From Spongilla lacustris (Eukaryota > Porifera > Demospongiae > Spongillida > Spongillidae): a stretch of DNA of 64,000 nucleotides. Location: contig OX442422.1 in the NCBI GenBank assembly GCA_949361645.1, positions 8,685,426 to 8,749,425 of the forward strand, written 5' to 3'. The translations under genes and the position numbers were made by a program. The notes below the pieces were generated by a model. That model searched no databases. It had not been told where the DNA came from and saw nothing but the letters and a program-made list of their open reading frames with translations. Below are positions 1-11,092 of this stretch, piece by piece (position 1 is the stretch's first letter; every line of letters begins with the position of its first letter).

Positions 1-72
1 GTAGAACTCGTAGTATTTAATCATATTCTATTTGTACTGTGTGTGTCTTTCCTGATTGATATATCCGCTACA
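1..72 (+). repeat. 5' LTR (partial, truncated by window edge)
   Basis: Identical to 5056-5127, the last 72 bp of the 3' LTR, and ends CGCTACA. Confidence 0.9.
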
Positions 73-73
73 C

Positions 74-91
74 TGGTGTCAGAAGTGGGAT
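74..91 (+). other. Primer-binding site, tRNA-Leu type
   Basis: TGGTGTCAGAAGTGGGAT begins one base after the LTR. It is complementary to the 3' end of eukaryotic tRNA-Leu (ending ACTTCTGACACCA), as I remember that sequence. It would prime minus-strand DNA synthesis. Confidence 0.75.
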
Positions 92-92
92 C

Positions 93-3000
93 ATGGACGA
101 AGAAGAAAAAGCGGACAGCTCGCAGGGAGTCACCGGGAGTCGGGTCATGACAAAAGACAGCGCGCAGCCGGGAGTCACCGGCAGTAGGGTCATGACTGAA
201 GACAGCCCGCGGAGAGTCACCCGATACAGTGTTCGGCCTCCGTCACGTTTTGCAGGCAAGGGGGCTGACTTCAGGTTATGGATGCAGCGCGTAGAGCTCT
301 ACTTCATGGAAGCTGAGGTTCCCGAGGATAAGAGAGGGCAGGAGTTAGCCTCCTTATTGGACGACGAACCATTTCGTATCGTGAGTCAGATGGGTTTGTT
401 GAATTTTTACAGCGGTATAGATTATGCAGCTGTGAAGGAGTGCCTTGAAAAGCAGTTTGCACCTTCTGGAATACAGTTGGAGTGGCAACGCAAATTCCAC
501 ACGGGACAGCAAGGGCAGGCCGAGTCGCTGATAGAATTTTCGGCAAGGCTGCGTATGCTTGTGGACAAGGCATATCCATCATGGGCGGCGGAAGAACGCC
601 TGGAACTAGTTCGTAATCAGTTTATTCACGGCATTCTTTCCTCCTCTATCCAGCTTAAGCTTCTGCAAGAACAAGTGGATACACTGGAAGCTGCTATTGA
701 GTTGGCCTGCAGATTGGAGTCTGTTGAATTGGCACTGAAGTCCTTTCAGACTGCGAAGACAGCGGCAGGTGTCACAACGACTCTGGACTGTTCTGAGGGA
801 GCTGGTGCGGGACCTCACGCGGATAGTGGGAGTTATCAGGAACTGGTCGCGCAAGTTAAATCCCTGTCGCAACAACTGGATACCTTCCGCAAGGGAAAGA
901 CAGGGCCACGTTCGTTCAGGGGCTCATGCTGGGAATGCGGAAGACCTGGCCACGTACGTAGGAATTGTCCACAACGGCGCCGTGACCAAAACACAAAAGA
1001 CAGGGGAGACAGGTCAGTACAGTTTACATCAGCAGTTGCATGTACATTAACGCTTCGGGGAGCTGTGGAAGGTCACCCTACAGTCATGCTAGTAGACACA
1101 GGTTCATCTGTCACCATATTGCACGAGAGCATCTGGAAGATGGCTGTAAAGGGGAAGAAGGAGCTCAAGCAGGCTACGTGCCCGGTGATGGCAGTTAATG
1201 GGGAGAGTCTTCCCTTATGTGGACAAGCAGAGGTTAATTTACAAGTAGGCAGCTATAGTGGGGTGCACAATGTTCTAGTGGTGCGTGACATGACCCAGCA
1301 GTGTTTGCTAGGTACTGACTTCCTGGAACAATGCCATTGTATTATCAACATGGGCGCCAAGACTTTAACAATTGGTGGTATGAAACAACAGGTTCCTCTA
1401 TTGTCTGGCAAAAAGGGCACTGCATGTCACGTGGCAGTGCAGGAAACTACTGTTATTCCTCCCCTTCACCAAGTCCGGCTTCCAGTCCACCTCGAGACTG
1501 ATAATGACTTTCTTGAGGATGGTATGGGGTTATTTGAACCTAAACCAGTATTTTCTGACGATCATTCTGGTCTATTGGTTGCTCACTCAGTATCTCGTGT
1601 TTCATCACAAGGGGACACCGTTATACAGTTGATGAATGTGACTTCCACCCCAATTAGTGTGTATGCTGGGGAGAGAGTGGGCATGCTATCTTTGTTGCAG
1701 GAAGAGAATTCGGCTAACGCTGTGAAGCCGTCAAGGGATGGTCAACCGGTTGCTCGGACTCAGAATGCCATAGACAAGTCAATTGGTGTGCTCCTTTCTG
1801 ATGTACAAGGTTTGAATAAGGGTGAACGGGAAAGGCTTAGATCTTTGTTACAGACAGTGGGTGATGTAATCTCTGTTGGGGATGGGGACTTGGGTCGTAC
1901 AAGTATGTTACGTCATAAAATTGACACGGGTAATACCTTGCCTATCCGGCAGCAGAGTCGCAGGTTGCCCTTTCATCAGCGCGGCGTAGTGAAGGACATG
2001 ATCGACGGGATGCTGCAGCAAGGAATCATAGAACCTTCTGAGGGTGCATGGGCGTCTCCTATTGTGTTGGCTAGAAAGAAGGACGGTTCGTTTCGATTCT
2101 GTGTTGATTTTCGTCGCGTAAATGATGTCACTAAAAAGGACGTACACCCTCTTCCAAGAATAGACGATGCGCTGGACAGTTTGGCGGGAGCAAAATGGTT
2201 TTCTACCCTTGACTTGGCTTGTGGCTATTGGCAGGTTGAGATGGATCCTGCTGATAAAGAGAAGACTTCGTTCACCACACCGTTCGGGCTTCACCAGTTC
2301 CGAGTGATGCCTTTTGGGTTAACGAATGCTCCCAGTACTTTTCAGAGGCTCATGAGCTTGGTATTGTCGGGTTTGTGTTGGAGCACTTGTTTGGTTTATC
2401 TGGATGACATAATTATTTTTAGCCAGACAGTGGACGAGCACCTCCAGCGTCTGAGAGATGTACTCCAGAGATTGAAGGACGCTGGACTTAAAATCAAGCC
2501 AAGCAAGTGCCAGTTATTGCGGAAAAGTGTACTATATTTGGGGCATATTGTGTCAGAGAAGGGGGTGGAAGTAGATCCCGAAAAGACAAGCTGCGTCCGT
2601 AGTTGGCCTGTGCCCAATGACCGGGAGAGTTTGCGCAAATTTTTGGGATTTGCCTCCTATTACAGGAAGTTCATTCCCCGTTTTGCCCAGATTGCCTCCC
2701 CGCTGCATTCTCTGACGGAAAAGGCCAAGTCGTGGCAATGGTCCCAACAGTGCAATGAGGCATTCGATCAGTTGAAGGAGAAATTACTGTCACCACCTAT
2801 CTTGTCTTTTCCACAGTTTGATAAAGTCTTCGTGGTGGATACAGACGCCAGCCAACACGGAATTGGCGCAGTCCTGTCCCAAGAAGGTGATCGTGTCATC
2901 GCCTATGCGAGTCGGATCCTTACAAAGGCCGAGCGCCAATACTGTGCAACTAGACGAGAGATGCTTGCACTGGTGTGGGCTATTCGCTGCTATAGACCAT

Positions 3001-4973
3001 ATCTCTGGGGCCGTCGTTTTGTTGTTCGCACAGATCACAATTCATTGCAGTGGTTGCGAAACTTTAAAGAACCGCAGGGACAGGTGGCTCGTTGGATGGA
3101 CATTTTGGCTGAGTATGACTTTTCGGTTGAACATCGACCTGGGTTACAGCACTGTAACGCTGATGCACTGTCCAGGCTTCCCTGTAAACAATGCGGTTTG
3201 CAGACGTCAGCCCCTCCCCTGGGTCTACCGAATGCAGCTACTCCCCCTGGTCTACCGGATCTGAGAGAGGGTGATTCTGTCGACGGTACGGCGCTCTGGC
3301 AGGAAGGAACCGTTTGTTTCCTGTCGGGTGATGACCCAAAATGGCTACAGGACGAAGACCCTGATTTGTGGCAGGTGATACTGTGGTTACAACGTAACAT
3401 GTTCCCTTCTGTTTTCCCAAGGCATGAAAGTAACTGGGTGCAGACCCTTTGGTCTCAGAAAGATCACCTGGTGCTGGATGGGGGCGTTCTGTATCGGCGT
3501 TGGGAGGATGTGCCAGGAAAGGGAGTCAATCCTCATTTACAGCTCGTGATACCAAAGACTTCTATTCAGACTGTTTTGAAGGAATTTCATGATACGCTCA
3601 CTGGGGGTCACTTTGGATTTCGAAAGACCATGGAAAAGATTCGTTCTCGGTTTTACTGGCCTGGTCAACGACATGATGTTGAAAATTGGTGTAAGGCCTG
3701 CGCGAAATGTGCCTCCCGTAAATCACCGACAAGGAGAAGACGGGCACCCATGCAGTCGGGCCTGGTGGGAACTCCAATGCAGAGAGTTGCAATGGATATA
3801 TTGGGACCCCTGCCTGTGACGGCTAGAGAGAACAAGTACGTGTTGGTGGTAGGTGACTACTTTACTAAATGGGTCGAGGCCTATCCTATGCCCAATATGG
3901 AAGCGAAGACTGTGGCTGAATTGTTCGTGAATCAGTTTATTGCTCGTTTTGGGGTTCCAGATATTTTGCACACGGATCAAGGACGTAATTTTGAATCTTT
4001 GTTGATGAAAGAGACTTGCCAGTTGTTGGGAGTGCAGAAAACAAGAACTAGTCCATACCATCCTCAGTCCGATGGTTTAATTGAGAGGTTTAATCGTACC
4101 TTGCTTAACATGCTTAGTATTGCTGCTGCTGAGAACGAGCGCGATTGGGATCTCCATGTTCCTCTACTGATGGTGGCCTATAGGACCAGCATGCAAGAGT
4201 CGACTGGGTGCACCCCATTTTACTTGATGTTTGGGAGGGAAGCTCGTCTTCCCGCTGATGTAATGTTTGGTCTTCCCCCTAATTCCATCCCACAACAGGC
4301 TAATCAGTATGCACTGGACCTGAGAGCGAGACTGGAAAGTGCCTACCGATTGGTGCGGGATCACATGGGGATTCAGCACGTTCGTCAAAAGACTTTGTAT
4401 AACAAATCCATTCATGGAGATCCATACAAAGCTGGTGAATCGGTGTGGCTTCATTGTCCAGCGGTTCCGAGGGGCAAGTCGCCAAAGTTGCACCGTTATT
4501 GGCAGGGTCCTTATACAGTGGTCCGGTCTCTTGGTGATGCGCTCTTTCTCATTCAACGCAGGGATTCCCCGAGGAAGCGTACGGTGGTACACTTTGATCG
4601 GATGAAGCCATGTACGGTTCTGGCATCAGAGAAGAATGTTGCACCAGCCAAGGACGACAACACGGGGGTACCAGCAGTAGCAAGGGGCTTGTTGCATAGC
4701 AACGGTGACGTTGGAGAAGATCAGCTGCGGGATGAGGTGGAGGTGGAAATACGAGCTCCCGTACCTGAAACACATCCAGTGGGTGAACTACTTCCAGTAG
4801 CTGAACCACCTCCAGTACATGTAGCTGAACCACTTCCAGTAGCTGAACCACCTCCAGTAGCCGAACCACTTCCAGTAGTTGAACCACCTCCAGTAATCCA
4901 GTCTGAAAGAACGAGACCAGTTCGACACAGGAGCAAGCCGGATCGTTATGGACATAACATCTATGAGACATGA
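93..4973 (+). CDS. gag-pol polyprotein of Ty3/gypsy element
   Basis: One uninterrupted frame of 1626 residues; ATG at 93 lies just after the primer-binding site. Domains in order: gag-like core (about 55-210); CCHC zinc knuckle C-W-E-C-G-R-P-G-H at 279-292; aspartic protease with LVDTG (DTG at 335-337); reverse transcriptase (about 620-800) with YLDD at 769-772; RNase H with TDAS near 918; integrase HHCC zinc-binding region (about 1166-1206) and a D-D-35-E core at Asp1235, Asp1295 and Glu1331; and a GPY motif at 1472-1474. The tail has a short Pro-rich repeat based on AEPLPV. Gag and pol are fused without a frameshift. All catalytic motifs I can check are present, so the product may be active. 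Metaviridae is clear from the order RT-RH-IN. I do not assign a clade. Confidence 0.95.
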   Translation: MDEEEKADSSQGVTGSRVMTKDSAQPGVTGSRVMTEDSPRRVTRYSVRPPSRFAGKGADFRLWMQRVELYFMEAEVPEDKRGQELASLLDDEPFRIVSQMGLLNFYSGIDYAAVKECLEKQFAPSGIQLEWQRKFHTGQQGQAESLIEFSARLRMLVDKAYPSWAAEERLELVRNQFIHGILSSSIQLKLLQEQVDTLEAAIELACRLESVELALKSFQTAKTAAGVTTTLDCSEGAGAGPHADSGSYQELVAQVKSLSQQLDTFRKGKTGPRSFRGSCWECGRPGHVRRNCPQRRRDQNTKDRGDRSVQFTSAVACTLTLRGAVEGHPTVMLVDTGSSVTILHESIWKMAVKGKKELKQATCPVMAVNGESLPLCGQAEVNLQVGSYSGVHNVLVVRDMTQQCLLGTDFLEQCHCIINMGAKTLTIGGMKQQVPLLSGKKGTACHVAVQETTVIPPLHQVRLPVHLETDNDFLEDGMGLFEPKPVFSDDHSGLLVAHSVSRVSSQGDTVIQLMNVTSTPISVYAGERVGMLSLLQEENSANAVKPSRDGQPVARTQNAIDKSIGVLLSDVQGLNKGERERLRSLLQTVGDVISVGDGDLGRTSMLRHKIDTGNTLPIRQQSRRLPFHQRGVVKDMIDGMLQQGIIEPSEGAWASPIVLARKKDGSFRFCVDFRRVNDVTKKDVHPLPRIDDALDSLAGAKWFSTLDLACGYWQVEMDPADKEKTSFTTPFGLHQFRVMPFGLTNAPSTFQRLMSLVLSGLCWSTCLVYLDDIIIFSQTVDEHLQRLRDVLQRLKDAGLKIKPSKCQLLRKSVLYLGHIVSEKGVEVDPEKTSCVRSWPVPNDRESLRKFLGFASYYRKFIPRFAQIASPLHSLTEKAKSWQWSQQCNEAFDQLKEKLLSPPILSFPQFDKVFVVDTDASQHGIGAVLSQEGDRVIAYASRILTKAERQYCATRREMLALVWAIRCYRPYLWGRRFVVRTDHNSLQWLRNFKEPQGQVARWMDILAEYDFSVEHRPGLQHCNADALSRLPCKQCGLQTSAPPLGLPNAATPPGLPDLREGDSVDGTALWQEGTVCFLSGDDPKWLQDEDPDLWQVILWLQRNMFPSVFPRHESNWVQTLWSQKDHLVLDGGVLYRRWEDVPGKGVNPHLQLVIPKTSIQTVLKEFHDTLTGGHFGFRKTMEKIRSRFYWPGQRHDVENWCKACAKCASRKSPTRRRRAPMQSGLVGTPMQRVAMDILGPLPVTARENKYVLVVGDYFTKWVEAYPMPNMEAKTVAELFVNQFIARFGVPDILHTDQGRNFESLLMKETCQLLGVQKTRTSPYHPQSDGLIERFNRTLLNMLSIAAAENERDWDLHVPLLMVAYRTSMQESTGCTPFYLMFGREARLPADVMFGLPPNSIPQQANQYALDLRARLESAYRLVRDHMGIQHVRQKTLYNKSIHGDPYKAGESVWLHCPAVPRGKSPKLHRYWQGPYTVVRSLGDALFLIQRRDSPRKRTVVHFDRMKPCTVLASEKNVAPAKDDNTGVPAVARGLLHSNGDVGEDQLRDEVEVEIRAPVPETHPVGELLPVAEPPPVHVAEPLPVAEPPPVAEPLPVVEPPPVIQSERTRPVRHRSKPDRYGHNIYET

Positions 4974-4982
4974 CGAACTTTC

Positions 4983-5002
4983 AGAGAGAGAGGAGGGAAT
5001 AG
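4983..5002 (+). other. Polypurine tract
   Basis: Purine-rich stretch (agagagagaggaggga...) directly before the 3' LTR. It is the expected plus-strand primer. Confidence 0.75.
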
Positions 5003-5127
5003 TGTAGCGCACATGCGCATTAGTAATTAGGGCGTGGTGTGCACATGCGCGGGAGGTAGAACTCGTAGTATTTAATCATATTCTATTTGTACTGTGTGTG
5101 TCTTTCCTGATTGATATATCCGCTACA
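5003..5127 (+). repeat. 3' LTR (125 bp)
   Basis: Starts TGTAGCG and ends CGCTACA, a 7-bp inverted terminal pair with the TG...CA hallmark. Confidence 0.9.
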
Positions 5128-5905
5128 ATACCAAGGCAATTCTTCAAATCACAACTACAGGCATTTCCTAAACAAGAGAGCCTACCCATGTGTTATGCAT
5201 TGAAATTAAAGCACACCCTATCTTTAAATGGCACACTTTCCATGATATCATTCAAACACGAGCTTCAAAAAATGGAGCATTGAAATTAAAGCACAGCAGA
5301 AACAAATCATCTACAACCTTGCTGGAGGTTTGCAACATTTGTCAGTGCTTTAAAATAAATTTACTCTAAGTAACAGAATTTGTGCACACTATCATCTAAA
5401 ACCAGCAACAATTAAGGGTAGCTCACATCATGATTGCAAAGCACACAGGTCTTTCTTTAAAACTGGAACTTTCCCCATACCTATTCCGTTATTTTTTACT
5501 GAAGGAATAACACACAACGTTACAATTTAAATGAAAGCACACCCTTAGAGGTTTTCTAAGCAGATAACCTCAACAGCACTGGATGGAGGCTTGAATGCTC
5601 ACTGACCCTTCACATATGGATAAATGGCACTCACATGACACAAAAGTATTCTTTAAGCCGTAGACACAGCGATATACATGTAGCCTAGCTATGAGACAAA
5701 ATCAGGTCTGCGCACAAGTTACTGCGTGCTGCTTGAGATGCTGGTATAGGCTATTATTAGCTCTGAGAGAGCTGGAAGGTATGTGATCAATTCTTACATT
5801 TCATTTTTGCGTGTCTACTAACCCGCGTGTGTGCGTCTCAGATTCACTAACTCACAGAATGGCACCGCATATCAATCCGTACGTACCACACCGTTCATTG
5901 CCATG
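5128..5905. other. Non-coding flank of the gypsy element
   Basis: No gene seen. A short phrase, GCATTGAAATTAAAGCAC, occurs twice (near 5198 and 5278), as if from a decayed repeat. Confidence 0.5.
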
Positions 5906-6716
5906 CAGTGATGCCGCGGCCAGCTTTTAACAATCCGGTCACGTTCACGGCTGGCCGTTTGGATATAGATGGTCACGTTCACGGTCAAAGATGGACCGTG
6001 TGATTTCAATACGGTCACGTACACGGCTGGCCGTCAGCCATCAAAATTTTACTAATATGGTCACGGACGCGGTCATTATTTATGCTATAGAAGTTTGGCA
6101 TGCACGTATCAATAGAAATGGTTCATGAACGGCATAGCAGAACAAGTGTGAAAGAGCAGATTCAATTAACTAAAGGCTTTATTGCAGCTGAGAAAGAGAA
6201 CAGATTCAATCCTGGCTCGATTCATCCTCCATCTTCACAATATAACTGGGAGAAAACTCGCTCGCACGTGGAATCCACGCGATAACGCATAATCATGGCA
6301 AGTCGAGTCCCCAGACCCACATTCGGCAGCAGCGGATGGATACTCAGGCTGGGGACGAGACTATGTCATGGCGAGGGGGACAACTTAAATAATAAAATGG
6401 TTCCATAGCCACGCGTTGGTGACAGTCGGGTTTGCTGCACGCTATCAGGTGGCTTATCCTCAAAGGTTCTTGGAAGGACGACATTTGCCACGCAGGGAAA
6501 AAATCTACTGCACGTGACGCTAGTGACGTAACAGGCTTAATGGACCGTCAAAAGTTCTGACGGCCACGGACGGCCAGCAAATAAATTTGACGGCCAATTA
6601 TTTTTCACGGTTTAATCACGTGATCGGTAAGCTTCCCGGTCACGGTCACGGTCGGCCGTCAAAAACCGTCAAATGAATACGGTCACGGACGGTCCGTGCT
6701 GGCCGCGGCATCACTG
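5906..6716. mobile_element. hAT-like non-autonomous DNA transposon (811 bp)
   Basis: The ends are perfect 19-bp inverted repeats: CAGTGATGCCGCGGCCAGC on the left and its complement on the right. TTCATTGCC occurs in both flanks (5894-5902 and 6717-6725), but three extra bases (ATG) separate the left copy from the terminus, so the duplication is imperfect. Many copies of a GGTCACGG / GGCCGTCA phrase lie near both ends in opposite orientations, as transposase-binding repeats do. No transposase is encoded. The CAGTG terminus suggests hAT, which is an inference. Confidence 0.75.
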
Positions 6717-7687
6717 TTCATTGCCTCTCTGTGCGATTGTGCTAATTGAGGCGCACCACATTCGATGCTTGTAAACATGGATAATTGGCTTAGAGAAAGC
6801 TATGGACTCGCAACACCCACGTAGGAGGTGGGGCATACGGAGTTGCATCCGCCTTCGAATGAATTGTATCACGTGATGTGACACCCACTAGAAGGTGGGG
6901 CATCAGGTCTGAGTGCTTAAAGATCCGCCTCCGTATTATCACGTGACTATAACAGCGATTTAATTATGAGATTAAGTCTTAGGACGAGGTCGTGTGCGCA
7001 TGCGTATGCGAAGAAAAATAGGCAGTGGATCGTAGTTTCCGTTCAGTAGGTGGAAAAAATCCAATATTTTGATCGAAGCTTCACAACCGATACCTGAACA
7101 CAGACGACCTTTTAAATCAGTTAATTTGTTGTGCTTATTAAAATTAATTAGCATTATTAATAATGTTTTAATTAAATTATTGGAAAAAAATTTGAGGAAA
7201 CCGACCAACTTTGTTTCAAAATACCAGATTTTTTGCTCCATCCTATCAAAAGTTATTCAAAATCAAAAGCGTTGCGTTCATTCGTGGACACCCTGTATAT
7301 GCATAACACTATGAACAGTACCCGCAGTTTTGAGAATCAAATTCTGGGTACTAGACTAGCTTTGCATGGTAGCCTCATGATTCAAGTCTCGTACCCAGAC
7401 GTACAAGCATTTATACTTCTGGGTATGAGACTATGGTAACTCTACAGTAAGCGCCAGAATTTTGGTAGAGTTTCATTTAGCCCGAGAGAGGCTGTAGCCC
7501 CTTGAGATATGAATACGGGGTTCCCCCCGCGTTAGGCCACATACGAATACGGGAGGGTGGGGGTACGTGTCAAATCCCCTTGTTACACTTTTGCAGCGTT
7601 TATACGCCATAGATAATACTCTATTATCTATGGTTACGCGCGCACTTATTTTTTATTTATTTTTTACTAGTATTCATACGTAGGGAG
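6717..7687. other. Non-coding interval
   Basis: No supported gene. Two related phrases (ACACCCACnTAGnAGGTGGGGCAT type, about 6811 and 6880) form a diverged direct repeat. A 12-bp hairpin (CCATAGATAATA with its complement) lies at 7607-7632. Confidence 0.4.
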
Positions 7688-7924
7688 TTAACCTTTAATC
7701 TCCCGTCGTCCTACGCGTAGGATTAGCGTCCTACGCGTAGGACGTGACTAGATTCTGTATTATAGGTTTTGGAAACAGCTTTTAACGGCATAAATATACT
7801 TCAAAATATAGTACAATGGTAATAGAACTGTAATATAATTTTTTCTACTGCTATCATAGCATCTATCATGCAGTCCATCACGTGGTATTTGATGAAGTTG
7901 ACTTTCTCTGCGGTTTAGTTAAAA

Positions 7925-8953
7925 ATGACGAAGCCGTTTACAGTTGGAACTGCAATTGTAGGGAGAAATAAAAAAACACTTGGAAAGCTTGGAGTGGTTG
8001 AGCAGGTATCTGGCAGAGGCCACAGCAAAAGATTTGTTATAAAATGGAGGGATTCAAGCACTACAACAGAATCAAGCCGGGGTATTTGTTTACCTAGCGT
8101 TTTTGAAGAGTCAAGGAGGTTTGTAGAGGCAAAGGGTAATAAAAGGCGTACTGAAAGTAAAGAAGAAGATATGGACATGCAATCTACATTTACTGATGAT
8201 GATAGCGATGAGGAGAGTGATAAGTCCTGTGCAGAGCAGGTAGAAGAAGTTCCGAGGTTGGTACCGTGCGCTAATTGAGCACCCGCCCCCAGATGTTATT
8301 CGTAGTGATGATACGGCCGTACTGAAGGTAACAAGCCTACCTTGTCACATCATGGGCGCCAATGGACACCAAGAAAAGAGTTGTTAATTGACCCTGGATC
8401 AAAACACAATGTCCACAGTGCTAGATTTAGATGTCCAGAAGCTCAAAGGGGAATAGGAACGAAGAAAGAAGTGGATTATTTTTTATCATCTTTTTCCTGT
8501 TCGAGGAATTGGGAAAACTTTGGAATACACAAACGTGAACATGGTCACACACAGCTATATTCCACTTACCAAAGGTGAATTTTTTAAGTACCTTGGGTTG
8601 CGACTTGCGATGGCATGTGAGCCTAAAAGGGGAGCCATCCCTGTGTATTGGGATGAAGGTTTACAGCCTGGCCCAATATACTGTGGTGCAAGCTTTGGTG
8701 AACGCTTTGGGATGTCCAGACATCGATTTGAGAACATTATTCAGTGCCTTTCGTCACCGCCTTGAATTTGTAAAGCACTCACCAGCGTATTCTGGTACCA
8801 GAGGACGAAAGCAGATTTAGAATATGCTCTGCTAAATCATCATATTACTGTGTTGGTTGCTCAAGAGTGAAAGACCTTGACCTATATGGGTGTTGTGAAC
8901 CAGCAAAAAGAGACTGTTTTAAAATTCACCTAAAGATGTTAGGGTTTGCATAA
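7925..8953 (+). pseudogene. piggyBac transposase, decayed and lacking the DDD core
   Basis: Three reading-frame pieces belong together. 7925-8278 encodes the N-terminal region, with a short Lys/Arg-rich domain and an acidic Asp/Glu stretch ending in a stop. About 8342-8765 encodes a piggyBac N-terminal domain, with motifs such as KGEFFKYLGLRLAM and FGMSRHRFENII. About 8771-8953 encodes a Cys-rich C-terminal finger (SSYYCVGCS... CCEPAKRDCFKIH). The last piece corresponds to the Cys-rich tail of the piggyBac copy at 28358. Several frameshifts separate the pieces, and the catalytic aspartate region is missing. This is a deleted, non-autonomous copy. Confidence 0.75.
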
Positions 8954-9231
8954 AACCTAGCACAAACCAACATTGAAAACATGATTGTGTGACTGTACAT
9001 GTGGTAATTAGCTTCAAGTGGTGTTTTGAAAGTAAAGTGTATGTATTCAAAATATTGTTGATAAATAAGAAAACATTTCGATACAAACATACGTAACATT
9101 ATACTATTACAATATCAACGTAGAGAGATGTCAAACAGTTGCGAATGAGGGTTGTCCCATCATCAAGTTGAAATTCACTTGTCCAATGTAGCTAAAACTT
9201 GTTGTCCTGTAGAAAAGACTGGAAGTACACA

Positions 9232-9560
9232 CATAAACAAAATATGCAAATTTCTTTTTGAGACGTGTTTCTTTCTATGGTTGTACCACAATTGTTTCAT
9301 GGAAAATTTCAATGCTGAAAATTTATACAGTAGCACACACATCAACTTCCATAAAACATATCTAAAAAGCATACATTTTTCTGTAACTATGAATTTTTTC
9401 CGTTATGCATTTTTAAGAACCGCATCTGTTGTTTTAGATAATACGGACCAAGGGTGTGGTATAAAAATAATCTAACAATTGGTAAAATAAGTGCATTGGC
9501 ACATAAAACAATGGTAGATATATGGGTACAAGATAGTTTCATTTGAATTTAGGAGAAATT
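9232..9560 (+). repeat. Direct repeat, copy 1 (about 330 bp)
   Basis: Matches 9563-9914 over most of its length. Both contain TTCTTTCTATGGTTGTACCA and end ATTTGAATTTAGGAGAAAT. It lies inside piggyBac element A, after its transposase remnant. Confidence 0.8.
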
Positions 9561-9562
9561 AT

Positions 9563-9914
9563 TGCAATATAAACTAAATATGCAAATTGCATTGAGACAT
9601 AAAAATAATGTTTCTTTCTATGGTTGTACCACAAATGTTTCATGAAAATTTTCTATGCTGACAATTTGTACAGTAGCACACACATCAACCTCCATAAAAC
9701 ATATGTAAAAAGTGACACATGTAATACTTTTTTCTGCTACTATGATTTTTTTTACATAATGCATTTTTAAGAACCGCATCCGTTGTTTTAGATATTATGG
9801 ACCAAGGGTGTGGTATAAAAATAATCTAACAATTGGTAAAATACGTGCATTAGCACATGAAACAATAGTAGAAATATGGGTGCAAAATAATTTCATTTGA
9901 ATTTAGGAGAAATG
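9563..9914 (+). repeat. Direct repeat, copy 2 (about 350 bp)
   Basis: Diverged second copy of 9232-9560, directly adjacent to it. Confidence 0.8.
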
Positions 9915-9988
9915 TTTAAATTTTGGTCCTACGCGTAGGACCATTACCTGGAGAATTAAGGTTAAAGGCATTCAGTGTTATTTAAAAG

Positions 9989-10006
9989 ATGGCCACTCCA
10001 CAACAG
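9989..10006 (+). CDS. Start exon of ankyrin gene remnant A0 (MATPQQ)
   Basis: ATGGCCACTCCACAACAG followed by the donor GTATGA. The same 18 bases, with a donor of the same type, recur at 27342. The exon is phase 0. The first ankyrin exon with an intact frame downstream is the terminal-type exon at 11093. The piggyBac element A insertion lies only 27 bp upstream, where the promoter or 5' UTR would be. Confidence 0.7.
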
Positions 10007-10519
10007 GTATGACTTCATGTCTGACTGCAACGCATTTGGTCGCGATCATGACTGCTTCATATAGAAATATTACTATTCAAATACTTTTTACAGTACTGAA
10101 TCACTTGTGGCATCAGTTGTAGAATTGAGGAAGGATAAGTATATCATTTGGAGCTTTAATACTTTTCTCATAAGCTGCACATCTGCTATACAATACCACG
10201 AAAATAAATATTGCGTGAATGGTGCTTGTCTCCATTCTAATGTTTGGAGGTGAAGGTACAGGTCTTATTTGGCTGTGTATAGTCTCCAATAAGCTTTGTC
10301 AGCTTCAAAGTTTAAACGTCATAAGATGGCAAAGAATAGTCAATATCGCTTCCATACCCATGCAGCTGGTAAATTAATTATGTAATATGAAATGAATTAT
10401 CATGCTCAAGGCAAAGTTCAGGGGGGGGGGGCTTCATGTTTGAAAGGTCATGTTGGTGACCATGTATATGTGTAGATGTAATTTGTAGATTGTACCCATC
10501 ATATTTTTACCCACTCCAG

Positions 10520-10599
10520 TACGGTGACACTCCATTATACACCTTACTACTTGGGGAGGTCATACTACTCCTGGTATTGATGTGAACATTAAGAATACG
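10520..10599 (+). pseudogene. Decayed ankyrin exon
   Basis: A good CCCACTCCAG acceptor and the exon's beginning and end (up to AACATTAAGAATACG|GTGA) are present. About 24 bases that would encode T-C-V-E-H-L-L-S are missing, and the frame is broken. Confidence 0.75.
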
Positions 10600-11092
10600 G
10601 TGACATAGTTATGATGTACATGTACATCACACTGAGTTAAATGAAAAAAATCAATTGCAACAGGACTTTGCAAATTTCAAGTATTGGACTGCATGCACAG
10701 CAAGCACCAAACATGATTCTTACAGAACAGAACACATACAAAATCAAAAGGTTGTATCATTTCAAACAAGTTTTCCCCTCCTTGGCAATCATGTACATGC
10801 AGTCTGATGGCTCACTGGGTTAAAATTCCATGTACATGTATCTCCAGATACAAGCTCTTTGGATTTGATAAGTCCTGTCACAATTGAATTCTTTATTTCA
10901 TCTACTACAGCGATATAGCCCTGCAACTTTCATGTATACTTTCTCTCTTAATTCCATTCAAAGTGTAGGAGCAGATGACTGTAACTATATCGTCCGCATG
11001 AAATGTGCATGTACTTTGTTTAACTATGCATGTACATATATGTATGGCTGTTCTGCATTGCAGAATTTATACTAATATGGTGCCCACTCCAG

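Larger units (their letters stand above)
1..5127 (+). mobile_element. Ty3/gypsy LTR retrotransposon, nearly complete
   Basis: The element has a 5' LTR cut by the window edge, a primer-binding site, one long gag-pol frame, a purine tract and a full 125-bp 3' LTR. The 72 bp of the 5' LTR that are visible match the end of the 3' LTR without a difference. With an intact reading frame this points to a recent insertion. About 53 bp of the 5' LTR lie outside the window, so the target-site duplication cannot be checked. Confidence 0.95.
7692..9961 (+). mobile_element. piggyBac element A, internally deleted (2.27 kb)
   Basis: TTAA flanks both ends (7688-7691 and 9962-9965), the target duplication of piggyBac elements. 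The termini match imperfectly: CCTTTAATCTCC on the left and CCTTAATTCTCC read inward from the right. The palindrome TCCTACGCGTAGGA is subterminal at both ends (twice on the left, once on the right). Inside is a damaged transposase gene that lacks its catalytic middle. The right end is 27 bp from the MATPQQ start codon. Confidence 0.85.

Noticed and set aside
2818..4605. Several 60-150-codon frames on both strands within the first 5 kb
   Set aside because: They overlap the gag-pol gene in other frames and encode no recognisable domain.
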